From Pseudomonas sp. B21-056 (GTDB lineage Bacteria > Pseudomonadota > Gammaproteobacteria > Pseudomonadales > Pseudomonadaceae), in assembly GCF_026016325.1 (NCBI RefSeq), contig NZ_CP087203.1, positions 5,766,001 to 5,830,000 of the forward strand: a DNA stretch of 64,000 bases, given 5' to 3'. A program made the translations under genes and the position numbers. Below, in pieces: positions 33,185 through 41,480 of this stretch; within the stretch, counting starts at the first letter, position 1; every line of letters starts with the position of its first letter. The notes under the pieces were generated by a model. It saw nothing but the letters and a program-made list of their open reading frames with translations. It was not told where the DNA came from and ran no database searches.

Positions 33185-33644
33185 TCAAAAGCGCTCTCCG
33201 TACGACCGCTACAGGGACTATGTGCTGCAGCTTGAACAGGCTGGAAAAAAGTTTCCTGTGAATCAGTTTGGCGCCGTCAACTTCAGCAAAATCGCTGATG
33301 AATGTGGTAATCGTAGGCAGTGGTTTTCTGAAAGCGCCAAGAAGATCTTTTGCTCACAGGGCAAAACCCTTGAGCAGGTCATCGCGAAGGACATTCGCCG
33401 CATAGGCAGTGAGTTTGTTGCGGCCAAAGATCCTGAGTCTCTGGCGATTGATATGGCGGATTCGAAAAGTCGCGAAGCGAATCGGTTGCGAGTAATGCTT
33501 GAGCAAAAGTCGAAGGAAAACGAACTGCTCCGCGAGCAAGTTGAGCAACTCTCTGCCGAGTTGCGGTTGCTTCGCACATCTGCACAGGAAATCAGTAGCC
33601 AGCAGGACTTGATGATCGACTCCGGGCGGTCATTCATCCTATGA
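33171..33644 (+). CDS. Small unknown protein of the recombinase operon
   Basis: This 157-residue soluble protein has a basic N-terminus, a segment FSKIADECGNRRQWFSESAK that could be a helix-turn-helix, and a strong C-terminal coiled coil (about residues 105-140, many E/L/R heptads). It overlaps the genes on both sides (14 and 4 bases), so it is made with the recombinases and helicase. A role as DNA-bending or accessory factor is an inference from context. Confidence 0.6.
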   Translation: MATGDQKRSPYDRYRDYVLQLEQAGKKFPVNQFGAVNFSKIADECGNRRQWFSESAKKIFCSQGKTLEQVIAKDIRRIGSEFVAAKDPESLAIDMADSKSREANRLRVMLEQKSKENELLREQVEQLSAELRLLRTSAQEISSQQDLMIDSGRSFIL

Positions 33645-35806
33645 GCAATCTGTCGAGCGTGATCCAGGTGAGCTCGGTGAAGCCAGGCAGTTTTGGCGGT
33701 GCAGTCTTTTCCGGGCGCATCATTGGCCAAAACAAAATTTACACATGCAGAGCAAGCTATAAAGTCATCACCCGCATTCCTCAACCCGGTGAATGCTGGC
33801 AGTTCAAAGGCTCGATCACAGGGCATGATCAGTACAGGGATTTCGTTCTGATCGAAAGCTGTCACATCGTAAACCTGCCCATAGCGGCATATGTGGAACG
33901 ATTGCTGATAAAGCATCCTGCATTTCGCGGGCTGTCATTCGGCAAAGCGAAAGTCTCGAAACTGGTCAGGGCATTTGGCGCAGAAAACCTTGCTCAGGCA
34001 TTGACTGCAGGCAGAGTCAGCCACCTGGCGGAACTGATTAATCCTGATCTCGCCCAAAAGGTCGTGGATGCCTGGAGGACACTGCAGGATGAGATTTCAA
34101 CAATTGAATTTCTCATGGAGCACGACTTCGATCCTGGGCTCGCCAAAAGCGTTCTCAAGGTTTGCCAGACGGATACGGTAGAGCGCCTGAAGCTTAATCC
34201 GTACAGCCTCATTGCGTTTCAAGGCATCCACCCAAACATGTGGAAAATCGTAGACGCCGCAGCAGCCAAGCTAGGCATACCTCGTGATGACCCACGCAGG
34301 CTGGCCGGCCTTGTGGAGAATTTGCTCTATGTGCGCTTGGATCAGGGCCATACCGCATACGAAATAGAAGAGCTAAAAGCCGCCCTGATGCCGAAGCTTC
34401 CATCCGCCAGACTGGTAGACCAAGCTATCGAATGCGCCCTACAAAGGCGTGCTGTATGCGTTAAGAAGGATCAAGGGACGACGCTTATCCAGCCACTGGG
34501 AGCGGCCCTTGTCGAAAGTAAACTCGAGCAGCGAGTCGCGAGTCTACTGTCCGCTCAGGCCTCATTGCTTCACGGTTCTCCGCAGGAACTGGAGCAAGCG
34601 ATTGAAGATTACTGCGCACACGGTGAGAGCGTGCCTGGACACTCACTCACCCGAGACCAGAAAAGCGCAGTGCTGATGGCGCTTACTAATCGCATCAGCA
34701 CGCTGACTGGATTTGGCGGTACGGGCAAGACAACGGTGCTGAAAGCCATCGTTGATATAGCCTCCCAGCACCGCCCTGTGCATGTCTTAGCACTGAGCGG
34801 AAAAGCCAAGGAGCGCGCCAAGGAGTCTGTTGGCCGAGACACCTACACGATCCACAGTTTCTTGATCAAAATCAGCACTGCAAGCTCAGGGCTCAGCACT
34901 GGAGGCGACCCTCTGGTAATTATCGATGAATCCAGCATGGTAGACATCGCCTTGATGCTGAAACTGCTGAATGCCTTTGCGAAGAAAGAACTGTCTCTCT
35001 TGCTAGTAGGCGATACCGGTCAGCTATCTCCGGTTGGTTATGGAATCTTCTTCCATGCACTGGCCAAATCGAAGGCGATACCGTCAACCCACCTGATCAA
35101 GGTTCACAGGTCTACCGGCAACAGTCATCTTCAGAACATCGCCATGAAGATTAGATCTGGTCACCTGGACACCTTGCCATTCTGGAATGGCGAGCGCGAT
35201 GGGGTTTATCTGATCCCCTGCACAAACACGCAGGACATGCTGACACACCTCGCGAAGATCAAGCAGATCATCCCTGACGCTCAGATCCTGACGCCACACA
35301 TGTCTGATCGCATGCCGGATTCCGGGCACAAGATAAACAAACATCTGCAAAGCGCCCTCCAACATACAGACGAGACGCAGGGTATCTGGATGGGCAAATA
35401 CTGGCTGCGAGTTAACGACCCCGTCATCGTCACTCAGAATAGCTACGAGCATAATCTGTTCAACGGCAACACCGGGATCATGACTGGCGTTACGTCAATC
35501 GATGGCCAGACTTCAGGTGTGTTTTTCTTCAATGGGCTCGAAGTGACCCTCTCTAGGATGGACTTGTTCGGGCTGGGAATGAAGCTTGCCTACGCCATAT
35601 CCATTCATAAGGCGCAAGGCAGCGAGTACGAGACGTCGATCCTTTGCACTCTGAGTCAAAGCGAATTTGTGGAACGAAGCATGCTTTACACAGCCGTCTC
35701 ACGATCTAAGCGGCTGGCCTTGATCCTAAGCACGCATGACATCATGCAGCAGGGGGTAGCTCGCCCGAACCGAAGTGACACCCTCTGTGTGGGCTTCTCG
35801 GTTTGA
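33641..35806 (+). CDS. RecD2-like superfamily 1B DNA helicase
   Basis: This 721-residue helicase has an N-terminal OB-like region, a helix-hairpin-helix stretch (FRGLSFGKAKVSKLV, residues 95-115), Walker A GFGGTGKTTVL near residue 358, Walker B VIIDESSMVD, motif III GDTGQLSPVGYG and the late AYAISIHKAQGSEYE and YTAVSRSKR motifs of the RecD/TraA family. It would unwind DNA 5' to 3'. The four-base overlap with the preceding gene ties it to the mobility operon, suggesting a role in processing or replicating the excised island. It is a little shorter than RecD2. Confidence 0.75.
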   Translation: MSNLSSVIQVSSVKPGSFGGAVFSGRIIGQNKIYTCRASYKVITRIPQPGECWQFKGSITGHDQYRDFVLIESCHIVNLPIAAYVERLLIKHPAFRGLSFGKAKVSKLVRAFGAENLAQALTAGRVSHLAELINPDLAQKVVDAWRTLQDEISTIEFLMEHDFDPGLAKSVLKVCQTDTVERLKLNPYSLIAFQGIHPNMWKIVDAAAAKLGIPRDDPRRLAGLVENLLYVRLDQGHTAYEIEELKAALMPKLPSARLVDQAIECALQRRAVCVKKDQGTTLIQPLGAALVESKLEQRVASLLSAQASLLHGSPQELEQAIEDYCAHGESVPGHSLTRDQKSAVLMALTNRISTLTGFGGTGKTTVLKAIVDIASQHRPVHVLALSGKAKERAKESVGRDTYTIHSFLIKISTASSGLSTGGDPLVIIDESSMVDIALMLKLLNAFAKKELSLLLVGDTGQLSPVGYGIFFHALAKSKAIPSTHLIKVHRSTGNSHLQNIAMKIRSGHLDTLPFWNGERDGVYLIPCTNTQDMLTHLAKIKQIIPDAQILTPHMSDRMPDSGHKINKHLQSALQHTDETQGIWMGKYWLRVNDPVIVTQNSYEHNLFNGNTGIMTGVTSIDGQTSGVFFFNGLEVTLSRMDLFGLGMKLAYAISIHKAQGSEYETSILCTLSQSEFVERSMLYTAVSRSKRLALILSTHDIMQQGVARPNRSDTLCVGFSV

Positions 35807-35917
35807 ATATCAAACAGGTCGTTAGCCCTACAATATTGTGGGCAGGGCCTTCGCTTCAGGCGGCTTACCTTGCTTGTATGATCGCGGGATCCGCGCCCAA
35901 TGCCTCAAGGTAGGAGA

Positions 35918-36475
35918 ATGTCATTGAAGCTGTTCACAAGCCTTTGGAATCTCATCAACCCCGACAGTCGCCCTGACTGGGAGAAAGCGCGAGAACGCGA
36001 GTTCATCTTGGCAGCGAACAGCCTAAAAACCCTTTCGGTCACCGACCGGGGCGGCATGTCTATCGACCCCGAAGAGCTGCGCGACCAGATAGTCGCGTCG
36101 CGTGAGCAGTTGAAGCATCTTGTCCGCAGGCCAGAAGCGCCTAACCGATCATTCAGAGCAGCGGAAGATGTCCAGGTGGAACCGTTAGTGAGTTCCACCG
36201 TAGAGGCTCCGGCGAGCGCCATGGACTGTATTGAGGTGGTGGCATGGCGTCGGTTGCAGACCGGCGCTGCTGTGCGCTACGTGTGCCTCCAGTGTACAAG
36301 TTCGGAGCGATTCGCTGTCGCTACAGCCAGTCTGTTCACAGAGGCCATAGAGAGTCTCCCGACTTGGGTCGATGGTAATACCAACAGGCAAGTTGCAAAT
36401 ACACTTCAGAGCGGTGGACTCCATTGGTACGCGACTTTGAGTGAGGCGATGAATGCTTGGGATGCGGAGCTTTAA
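35918..36475 (+). CDS. Unknown island protein
   Basis: I prefer the ATG at 35918, with CAAGGTAGG upstream (185 residues), over the ATG at 35900. The N-terminus (SRPDWEKAREREFI) is charged and helical; the C-terminal half is a compact alpha/beta stretch (VVAWRRLQTGAAVRYVCLQC). No known family is recognised. It stands alone between the recombinase operon and a repeat. Confidence 0.6.
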   Translation: MSLKLFTSLWNLINPDSRPDWEKAREREFILAANSLKTLSVTDRGGMSIDPEELRDQIVASREQLKHLVRRPEAPNRSFRAAEDVQVEPLVSSTVEAPASAMDCIEVVAWRRLQTGAAVRYVCLQCTSSERFAVATASLFTEAIESLPTWVDGNTNRQVANTLQSGGLHWYATLSEAMNAWDAEL

Positions 36476-36496
36476 TGACCCTGAGCGTTCAGTTGG

Positions 36497-36602
36497 GGCG
36501 TGCCCCTGCGGGGAGGGGCTGTCGTAAACCGAGCCTTGGCGCGAGCGCCAGCATCTCGGCCCTTCGGGCTTCCATCCCACACGACTGCGCGCTCCGCTTG
36601 CC
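36497..36602. repeat. Island intergenic repeat, copy 1
   Basis: It shares with 37687-37788 the ordered blocks GGCGTGCC, AACCGAGCC, CTCGGCCCT, CGGGCTT, CATCC and CTGCGCGCTCCGCTTGCC. The centre can fold into short GC-rich hairpins. It has no coding potential that both copies share. Confidence 0.65.
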
Positions 36603-36698
36603 ATGCTTATCCAGCCGTGTGATCACCTTCCTTCAGTTCGAGCGGACAACCAGGCTGAGCTAGATCCAAAGCTCACTGGGTTCTACCCCTTTGAAAGT

Positions 36699-37163
36699 TC
36701 AAGCTTCAAAGAAAGCACGGTAGGCGTTCATCAAAGCAGTTGCGTCATTCAAAGCTCGGTGGTGCCTGGTTGTCGGCAGTAGGCGATAAATGTCACTTGC
36801 CGCCTCCCTACCCACCAACACCTCCAAAGGCTTCAACTCGAAGGTAGGTATCAGATCTGCTGCCTCATAAAGGACGTCGAACCAAAACACGTCTTGAGTT
36901 GAGTCGCTGCAAAGCACCTGCCCTGAAAACAGCTGATTCATTCGTTCCGCCACGGTCTTGGGGGTATCACCTTCCTGAAGCAAATGATCCTGAGTGAGAC
37001 CATGCATGTCTTGCGCATCGAACGACCAGTGCGTCCAATAGCGGGCGGGCTTAATCAGCGAGCTGTAGACGCTCTCATTCGACACGACGGCGACTTCGAT
37101 AGGATAGCTATCCGGGGCTATACCTGAGGCTTCGAAATCGATAAAAAAAGAAGGCCGTTCCAC
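36699..37163 (-). CDS. DEDDh-type 3'-5' exonuclease
   Basis: A GTG at 37163 preceded by AGGAG with a seven-base spacer gives a 154-residue protein that starts at the catalytic domain, VERPSFFIDFEASG; the open frame to 37301 upstream is not needed. The Exo I motif FIDFEASG, an Exo II-like aspartate in the middle and the Exo III motif HHRALNDATALM are present, so it is a small DnaQ-fold nuclease. A GTG start and strong SD agree. It lies 85 bases downstream of 37249-37650 on the same strand. A second exonuclease of this fold is at 50269-50709. Confidence 0.75.
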   Translation of the reverse strand: MERPSFFIDFEASGIAPDSYPIEVAVVSNESVYSSLIKPARYWTHWSFDAQDMHGLTQDHLLQEGDTPKTVAERMNQLFSGQVLCSDSTQDVFWFDVLYEAADLIPTFELKPLEVLVGREAASDIYRLLPTTRHHRALNDATALMNAYRAFFEA

Positions 37164-37248
37164 TCTGTAGCTCCTGTTTTGAGGGTGCGACTTCACCACG
37201 CTACACCGACTGCTTGTGTTTGCGCCGCCATCGCTCGAACCAGCCGTT

Positions 37249-37650
37249 TTAGGTGGTAGCAGCCTGTGCAACTCGGTGATTTTGCAGATGCTGCATCTCA
37301 TGCTGCCATTCAGTAAGAAATTTATCCCAGTCTGCGGCGTAGGGCCCTTCAGGAATTCTGGTTGATCCGATGCTTGCTTGGTGGAAACGCTCTCTCCAGG
37401 GTTGCGGAATAGTCTGCTCCAAGATGATGTCGGTTCCGGAGTTATGACGAATCACCGAGACAGAGTTACGAACATCTATGAGTTCGAGTGGCTTATCGCT
37501 ACAGGAGGTGTCACTTCGCTCTTGGTCGTCGAGATCATTGAGGATGGCAAGGAGGTCGGGTGCATTTGAATCACCGGGCTGGAGGGTGGCAAGCGCCCAC
37601 AGAACCCTTCGCCTAGTTCTCTCACGCTCGCGGAGTAAATCGCAGGTCAT
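37249..37650 (-). CDS. Unknown island protein
   Basis: This 133-residue protein has an excellent ribosome site (AGGAGG, five bases before the ATG). It is acidic overall, with an arginine-rich N-terminus (RERERTRRRVLW) and a C-terminal helix. No domain is recognised. It is probably co-transcribed with the exonuclease gene that follows. Confidence 0.6.
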   Translation of the reverse strand: MTCDLLRERERTRRRVLWALATLQPGDSNAPDLLAILNDLDDQERSDTSCSDKPLELIDVRNSVSVIRHNSGTDIILEQTIPQPWRERFHQASIGSTRIPEGPYAADWDKFLTEWQHEMQHLQNHRVAQAATT

Positions 37651-37686
37651 TTAAGCCTCCTTTTGACAAGGCTGGGCGGTGGTTCT

Positions 37687-37788
37687 GGCGTGCCGCCTTA
37701 GGCGGGTGGCTGGCGTGAACCGAGCCGTGGCGAGCCACGGCTCGGCCCTACGGGCTTTCATCCAGCACGCCTGCGCGCTCCGCTTGCC
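37687..37788. repeat. Island intergenic repeat, copy 2
   Basis: This is the second copy of the roughly 105-base element at 36497-36602. Here the centre contains a near-perfect palindrome, CCGAGCCGTGG-CGAG-CCACGGCTCGG, that can form an 11-base-pair stem. A 118-codon open frame running through it is judged spurious. Confidence 0.65.
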
Positions 37789-37869
37789 CGATACTCGCAA
37801 GGAAAGGAAAGTCTGGCGCAGCGATCCGGAAGCCGGGGCGGGTGTAAGCGTACCCTACGTACAGGACTA

Positions 37870-38427
37870 TTACTTGTGGAGCTTACTGAAGCGACTCGAT
37901 AGCGCTGCGGCTTCGGTAGTTTCCCAAGCTTCAGGATCAGACGTAGCGTTGAACATCAACAATGCCCTCCACAGGAAAAAGGCGGCAACCAAGCTCGACT
38001 CAATTACTGCAAATACCGTAGTGGTATACATATAATCTGAATTTTCTCCAAATAAGAAAAGCACTGGAAATATCGAAGCTATCCAGCCGGCGACGAAAGT
38101 TAAGCAGAATGCGATGGCCGCAGTGACCGTCAGGAAAAGCGGGACTTGATATCTATACTGGGTTGCAAATGATTTCTCGCCGTTTTGCTTCGCTACGCCG
38201 TACAAGATGCCTGTGTTTTTTTCCTTATTATTACTTTTTTTAAAAAGTCCGTACAAAGTTACACTCTCGCCGACTTCTAACTCTTCGTAAAGCTTGTTCG
38301 ACACTTGCAGATTTGGGATAACTGCACCATCAATGCTGACTTTAGCTTTATGTCCACCGTTCATTCGATCAACAGATCGAACGTAGTCAACTTTTCCTGA
38401 AACTTTCACGCAATCGAACTTCATCAC
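37870..38427 (-). CDS. Unknown two-helix membrane protein
   Basis: This is a 185-residue protein (GTG at 38427 or ATG at 38424). The first 90 residues look like a small soluble beta domain (VKVSGKVDYVRSV, GESVTLYGLFKK), followed by two hydrophobic helices (about residues 95-125 and 133-160). No family is recognised. Its product is probably an inner-membrane protein with an N-terminal cytoplasmic or periplasmic beta domain. Confidence 0.6.
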   Translation of the reverse strand: MMKFDCVKVSGKVDYVRSVDRMNGGHKAKVSIDGAVIPNLQVSNKLYEELEVGESVTLYGLFKKSNNKEKNTGILYGVAKQNGEKSFATQYRYQVPLFLTVTAAIAFCLTFVAGWIASIFPVLFLFGENSDYMYTTTVFAVIESSLVAAFFLWRALLMFNATSDPEAWETTEAAALSSRFSKLHK

Positions 38428-38729
38428 TCACTATCCCTGCCTTCGCTCAAAAATGTGGATCTGGTTCTTGCCAAGACGTCGCTCAGTGACTATTGCAGGC
38501 GGGCTCACGCGGGCCATAAACGTCGGACTTGATGAGCGCGTCTCCAATCGAGACGTCCCCGGGCGTGTCTAAGGTGCTGCTCTCATGACCAATCCATCAC
38601 CAATCCAGACATAGCGCCGCTAGGATAAAACGACTGCCTGGCAAGCCATATGTCACGATAATATCACTATGGTCTGTTTATCGAAACACGCTTGCCGTGG
38701 CTCTATCCTCAGTTTTGAGGATCCGACCC
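38428..38729. other. Divergent gap upstream of the HTH regulator gene
   Basis: There is no gene in these 302 bases. AT-rich sequence at 38650-38690 (TGTCACGATAATATCAC) and a CCTCA/TGAGG inverted repeat just before the regulator start are candidate promoter and operator elements for the two divergent genes. Confidence 0.4.
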
Positions 38730-39197
38730 ATGCATCTGAAAGAAGCGCTGGCAGGAGCATTGCGTGGAGCTCGTGCTCATCAGGGGTTGAGTTACGAAGA
38801 GTTGGCGGGGGCAACGCACAGAACGTACGTGGGGAAGCTTGAGCAGGCCCGAGCGAACGCGACGTTGGAGAAACTGGACGAGATCGCTGACTATCTAGGC
38901 CTCGACCTTTTGACTATGGTCACTCTCGTCATTGCTGCGCAGGGTGACGAACTTCCATCCGAGGCTTTGCAACGTACTGCCATGCGAATCAGGGAATTCG
39001 AGATGTCTGGAGGGTGGCAGTTGGTCGAGGAGCAATTCAGTGACGGAAAGCTCATTAAGCGCTCCCAAGGCAAGCCAAAGCGGCCCGTTAATGCGGAATA
39101 CATTCGAGCCTTGAAAGCGCAAGGTCTTGACCGGAAAACAATCGCTGAAAAACTCGGAATTGCACGGACTACCGTTCAGAAGTATTGGAATACATAA
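38730..39197 (+). CDS. Double-HTH transcriptional regulator (XRE plus resolvase-type HTH)
   Basis: The ATG at 38730 gives 155 residues starting MHLKEALAGALRGARAHQG. Residues 5-65 form an XRE/Cro-type helix-turn-helix (LSYEELAGATHRTYVGKLEQ). The C-terminal 35 residues (IRALKAQGLDRKTIAEKLGI) form a second, resolvase/Hin-type helix-turn-helix. The same two-headed layout recurs at 47248-47703. It probably represses a nearby promoter; its target is unknown. Confidence 0.75.
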   Translation: MHLKEALAGALRGARAHQGLSYEELAGATHRTYVGKLEQARANATLEKLDEIADYLGLDLLTMVTLVIAAQGDELPSEALQRTAMRIREFEMSGGWQLVEEQFSDGKLIKRSQGKPKRPVNAEYIRALKAQGLDRKTIAEKLGIARTTVQKYWNT

Positions 39198-39347
39198 ACC
39201 TCTAGGTTATCGCGATCCCTCTTTCTCTACGTGATGTCTTTCGTGCTCATGGCTGCGGTGTATCCTTGGGCAAGGTAGGCGCTTGTGGTGTTGCCCATAA
39301 CGTAGAGAGCAGGTTCGGATGGCTGAAATAGTGGGGGTATTTGGTCG

Positions 39348-40184
39348 GTGAAGCACGTCAGACTGATTCGCCACGGGGAAAGCGCCGCGAACGCTGGAGA
39401 AGCCAGTTCGGATCATGCGAGCATCCCGCTAACGCCAAAGGGTGTGGAACAAGCGCACTTGGTGGCCAGGGCATTCGCCCAGGCCCCAGATCTGATCGTT
39501 GCCTCGCCGTTCTCCCGAGCGCAAGCAACTGCAATGCAGACAGTGGCTGCTTTCCCTTCAGTGCCGTTTGAAATATGGCCCATTCACGAGTTCACCTACC
39601 TTGAACCTGCACGGTGTATCAACACGACCGTTGCCCAGAGACGAGCTTGGGTGGAGGAATACTGGGCCAAGTCAGACCCAGCGTTCACGGATGGTGAAGG
39701 CGCCGAGTCATTCCTGGACTTTATATCTAGAGCTCAGTCTTTCTTAGATAGAATTGCAAAGCATCCTGCCCAGGACGTCGCCGTGTTTTCACACGGGCAA
39801 CTCATCAATGCGGTGGCTTGGCTGATTGAGTGCAGGCCACAGAAGATTGACGGTCAAGCTATGGCCGAATGGCGAGAGTACGAGATCACTAATCACGTGC
39901 CTAACTGCTCTGGTTACAAGCTTACCAAGCACCCAGACGATGCCGGCTGGAGAGTAAGTCCTGGGGAGTTGCGAATTGGCGTAACTCAACGCGTACCAGG
40001 CAGATCCTACCAAGCGGTTCGCGATCCCGAGCGCCTGGTGATTGAGGAGCGGGCCCAGGCCCTATCGGCTGCAGGCTACCCGCTGCCAGACGATGATCCG
40101 GCTATGTACGCTGAGCAAAGGCTGCTCGAGGCAAGAGAGGCTGCAGGTTTATTACCCTCGCACTCTCCTGGCAGAAAACTGTAG
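39348..40184 (+). CDS. Histidine phosphatase (phosphoglycerate mutase-like) protein
   Basis: A GTG start gives 278 residues. The catalytic phosphohistidine motif LIRHGESAANAG (residues 6-17) and the second histidine in VFSHGQLINAVAW (near 148) are intact, so it is likely an active phosphatase. The roughly 80-residue C-terminal extension has no recognised domain. Its substrate cannot be told from sequence. It lies in island cargo after the HTH regulator. Confidence 0.8.
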   Translation: MKHVRLIRHGESAANAGEASSDHASIPLTPKGVEQAHLVARAFAQAPDLIVASPFSRAQATAMQTVAAFPSVPFEIWPIHEFTYLEPARCINTTVAQRRAWVEEYWAKSDPAFTDGEGAESFLDFISRAQSFLDRIAKHPAQDVAVFSHGQLINAVAWLIECRPQKIDGQAMAEWREYEITNHVPNCSGYKLTKHPDDAGWRVSPGELRIGVTQRVPGRSYQAVRDPERLVIEERAQALSAAGYPLPDDDPAMYAEQRLLEAREAAGLLPSHSPGRKL

Positions 40185-40215
40185 CGGGAGTGCGAAGAGG
40201 GAAGGACGTTAGCGA

Positions 40216-40242
40216 GAGGTGTCACCTGGCTGGAGACACCTC
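40216..40242. terminator. Hairpin between convergent genes
   Basis: GAGGTGTC and GACACCTC form a perfect 8-base stem, placed between the stops of the phosphatase gene and the convergent csbD-like gene. It could serve both as a bidirectional transcript end, although a T run is lacking. Confidence 0.45.
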
Positions 40243-40250
40243 CTCCCCGT

Positions 40251-40499
40251 TCAACGACGAAAAATACGATTCATCAAGATCAACGCTGCAGCACCAATCG
40301 CGAGGGCGGCGACTGGTTTTTCTTTAACGAACGTGGATACGCTATTCAGTGTATCGCCATAGGTTTTATTCAGCTGACCAGATGCTTGATGTCCCGCACC
40401 TTCAGCTTCCATCTTCGAATCACCAATCAGTTTTCCGACCGCGCTCTGCGCCTTGCCGGCCAGCTTTTCTGCTACACCTTCTACCTGTTCGCTCTTCAT
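40251..40499 (-). CDS. CsbD-like stress protein with C-terminal membrane helix
   Basis: This 82-residue protein starts MKSEQVEGVAEKLAGKAQSA, the CsbD repeat (K/E-rich amphipathic helix, GKLIGD), followed by a C-terminal hydrophobic segment (PVAALAIGAAALILMN). Such proteins are induced by general stress and their action is unknown. Confidence 0.8.
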   Translation of the reverse strand: MKSEQVEGVAEKLAGKAQSAVGKLIGDSKMEAEGAGHQASGQLNKTYGDTLNSVSTFVKEKPVAALAIGAAALILMNRIFRR

Positions 40500-40685
40500 G
40501 ATTCATCAGACCTTCGCGTGTGAGTGGGGAGTTCCATACAGCCCTGGTCGAGTGGCTACCAGCACGACTTTAGGGGCGTGCGCCTGATGATTAGTTCAAT
40601 GATGATGAGCTGTAGGGACTGTCAGGAAAGCGTCTACTCGATACCCATGACTTGCGATGATGCATTTTTTAAGGAGGCAACATAA

Positions 40686-40895
40686 ATGCCCAGTGAATAC
40701 TCGCTCTCAGACGTTCTGGAAAGGATGTACCAAAACCAGCTGGCCCTTGAGGCTGCGCTCATGGAGCTGACCCTCCAGGTGGAAGCCCAGGGACATGCGG
40801 AAGTCGGCGAGAACGTCCGTGGTGCGCTTTACACAATTGGTGAGAACGCGGGGCACATAAAACAGGGCTTGGCCCGGCTCAAAAAGCTCCCATGA
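40686..40895 (+). CDS. Small helical protein, first of a coupled pair
   Basis: This 69-residue all-helical acidic protein (LERMYQNQLALEAALMELT) has a strong ribosome site AAGGAGG eight bases before the ATG. It overlaps the next gene by four bases. The small-then-larger overlapping layout is reminiscent of a toxin-antitoxin pair, but neither sequence matches a family I know. Confidence 0.65.
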   Translation: MPSEYSLSDVLERMYQNQLALEAALMELTLQVEAQGHAEVGENVRGALYTIGENAGHIKQGLARLKKLP

Positions 40896-41389
40896 GGCAG
40901 CCGCTCTTTGATTTTGATCTCAAGCGTGTGTCACGTGAGCACTACATTACCGGCAAAGCTGCGATCAATTTTCCACATCCTGAAAGCACGACGGGCGGGT
41001 GGCATTTTCTGTCGTATTTCGACCGGGAGGCTGGGGTCGTCAAGGTATCGTTGGCGGGCATTCACTATCCAGATACCACCGACTTTTTTGGCGATGCGGG
41101 CGTAACTGACGTAACTGACCAACTGTTTCAGCGTGGTTGGTCGGAAGGGGGGCGAAAACTCTTTATGGCTGATCACTACCGAGCCGTAGCCGACATGATT
41201 GCGAAATGGGCACTCAGCGAAACGAAACATTGCAGCGTTGAAATTGACGAGTGGTTTCCGGCGTCAAATGATAAAAAGCGGTTGGTAGACCTTATTACTA
41301 ATGGGATGCCGAAGATCTGCCATCGTGCAAAATCGGAGAAAGCTGAAATCTGGTTAAACTCGCAAACGAGCCGTTCTATTTGCAGGTAA
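40892..41389 (+). CDS. Unknown protein, second of a coupled pair
   Basis: This is a 165-residue soluble protein with mixed alpha/beta sequence (INFPHPESTTGGWHFLSY) and a C-terminal basic tail (CHRAKSEKAEIWLNS). Its ATG lies in the ATGA overlap with the 69-residue upstream gene, so the pair is made together. No motif is identified. Confidence 0.6.
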   Translation: MRQPLFDFDLKRVSREHYITGKAAINFPHPESTTGGWHFLSYFDREAGVVKVSLAGIHYPDTTDFFGDAGVTDVTDQLFQRGWSEGGRKLFMADHYRAVADMIAKWALSETKHCSVEIDEWFPASNDKKRLVDLITNGMPKICHRAKSEKAEIWLNSQTSRSICR

Positions 41390-41480
41390 ACCAGGCATCG
41401 CCAGCAGCCCTCTTACACATTGCTTCAAGCTGATTTCCGGTCGCCGATGGTGAGTGAAGGAGGGGGTGTGGCAAGGACAA

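Noticed and set aside
27851..33644. Assigning the first four genes to a GInt ginABCD operon
   Set aside because: GInts are described with three integrases and one small protein; here only two proteins carry recombinase residues. The trio assignment fits better, though it is not proven.
37679..38035. 118-codon open frame on the plus strand
   Set aside because: It runs through the intergenic repeat and antisense to the membrane-protein gene, with an arginine-rich meaningless translation.
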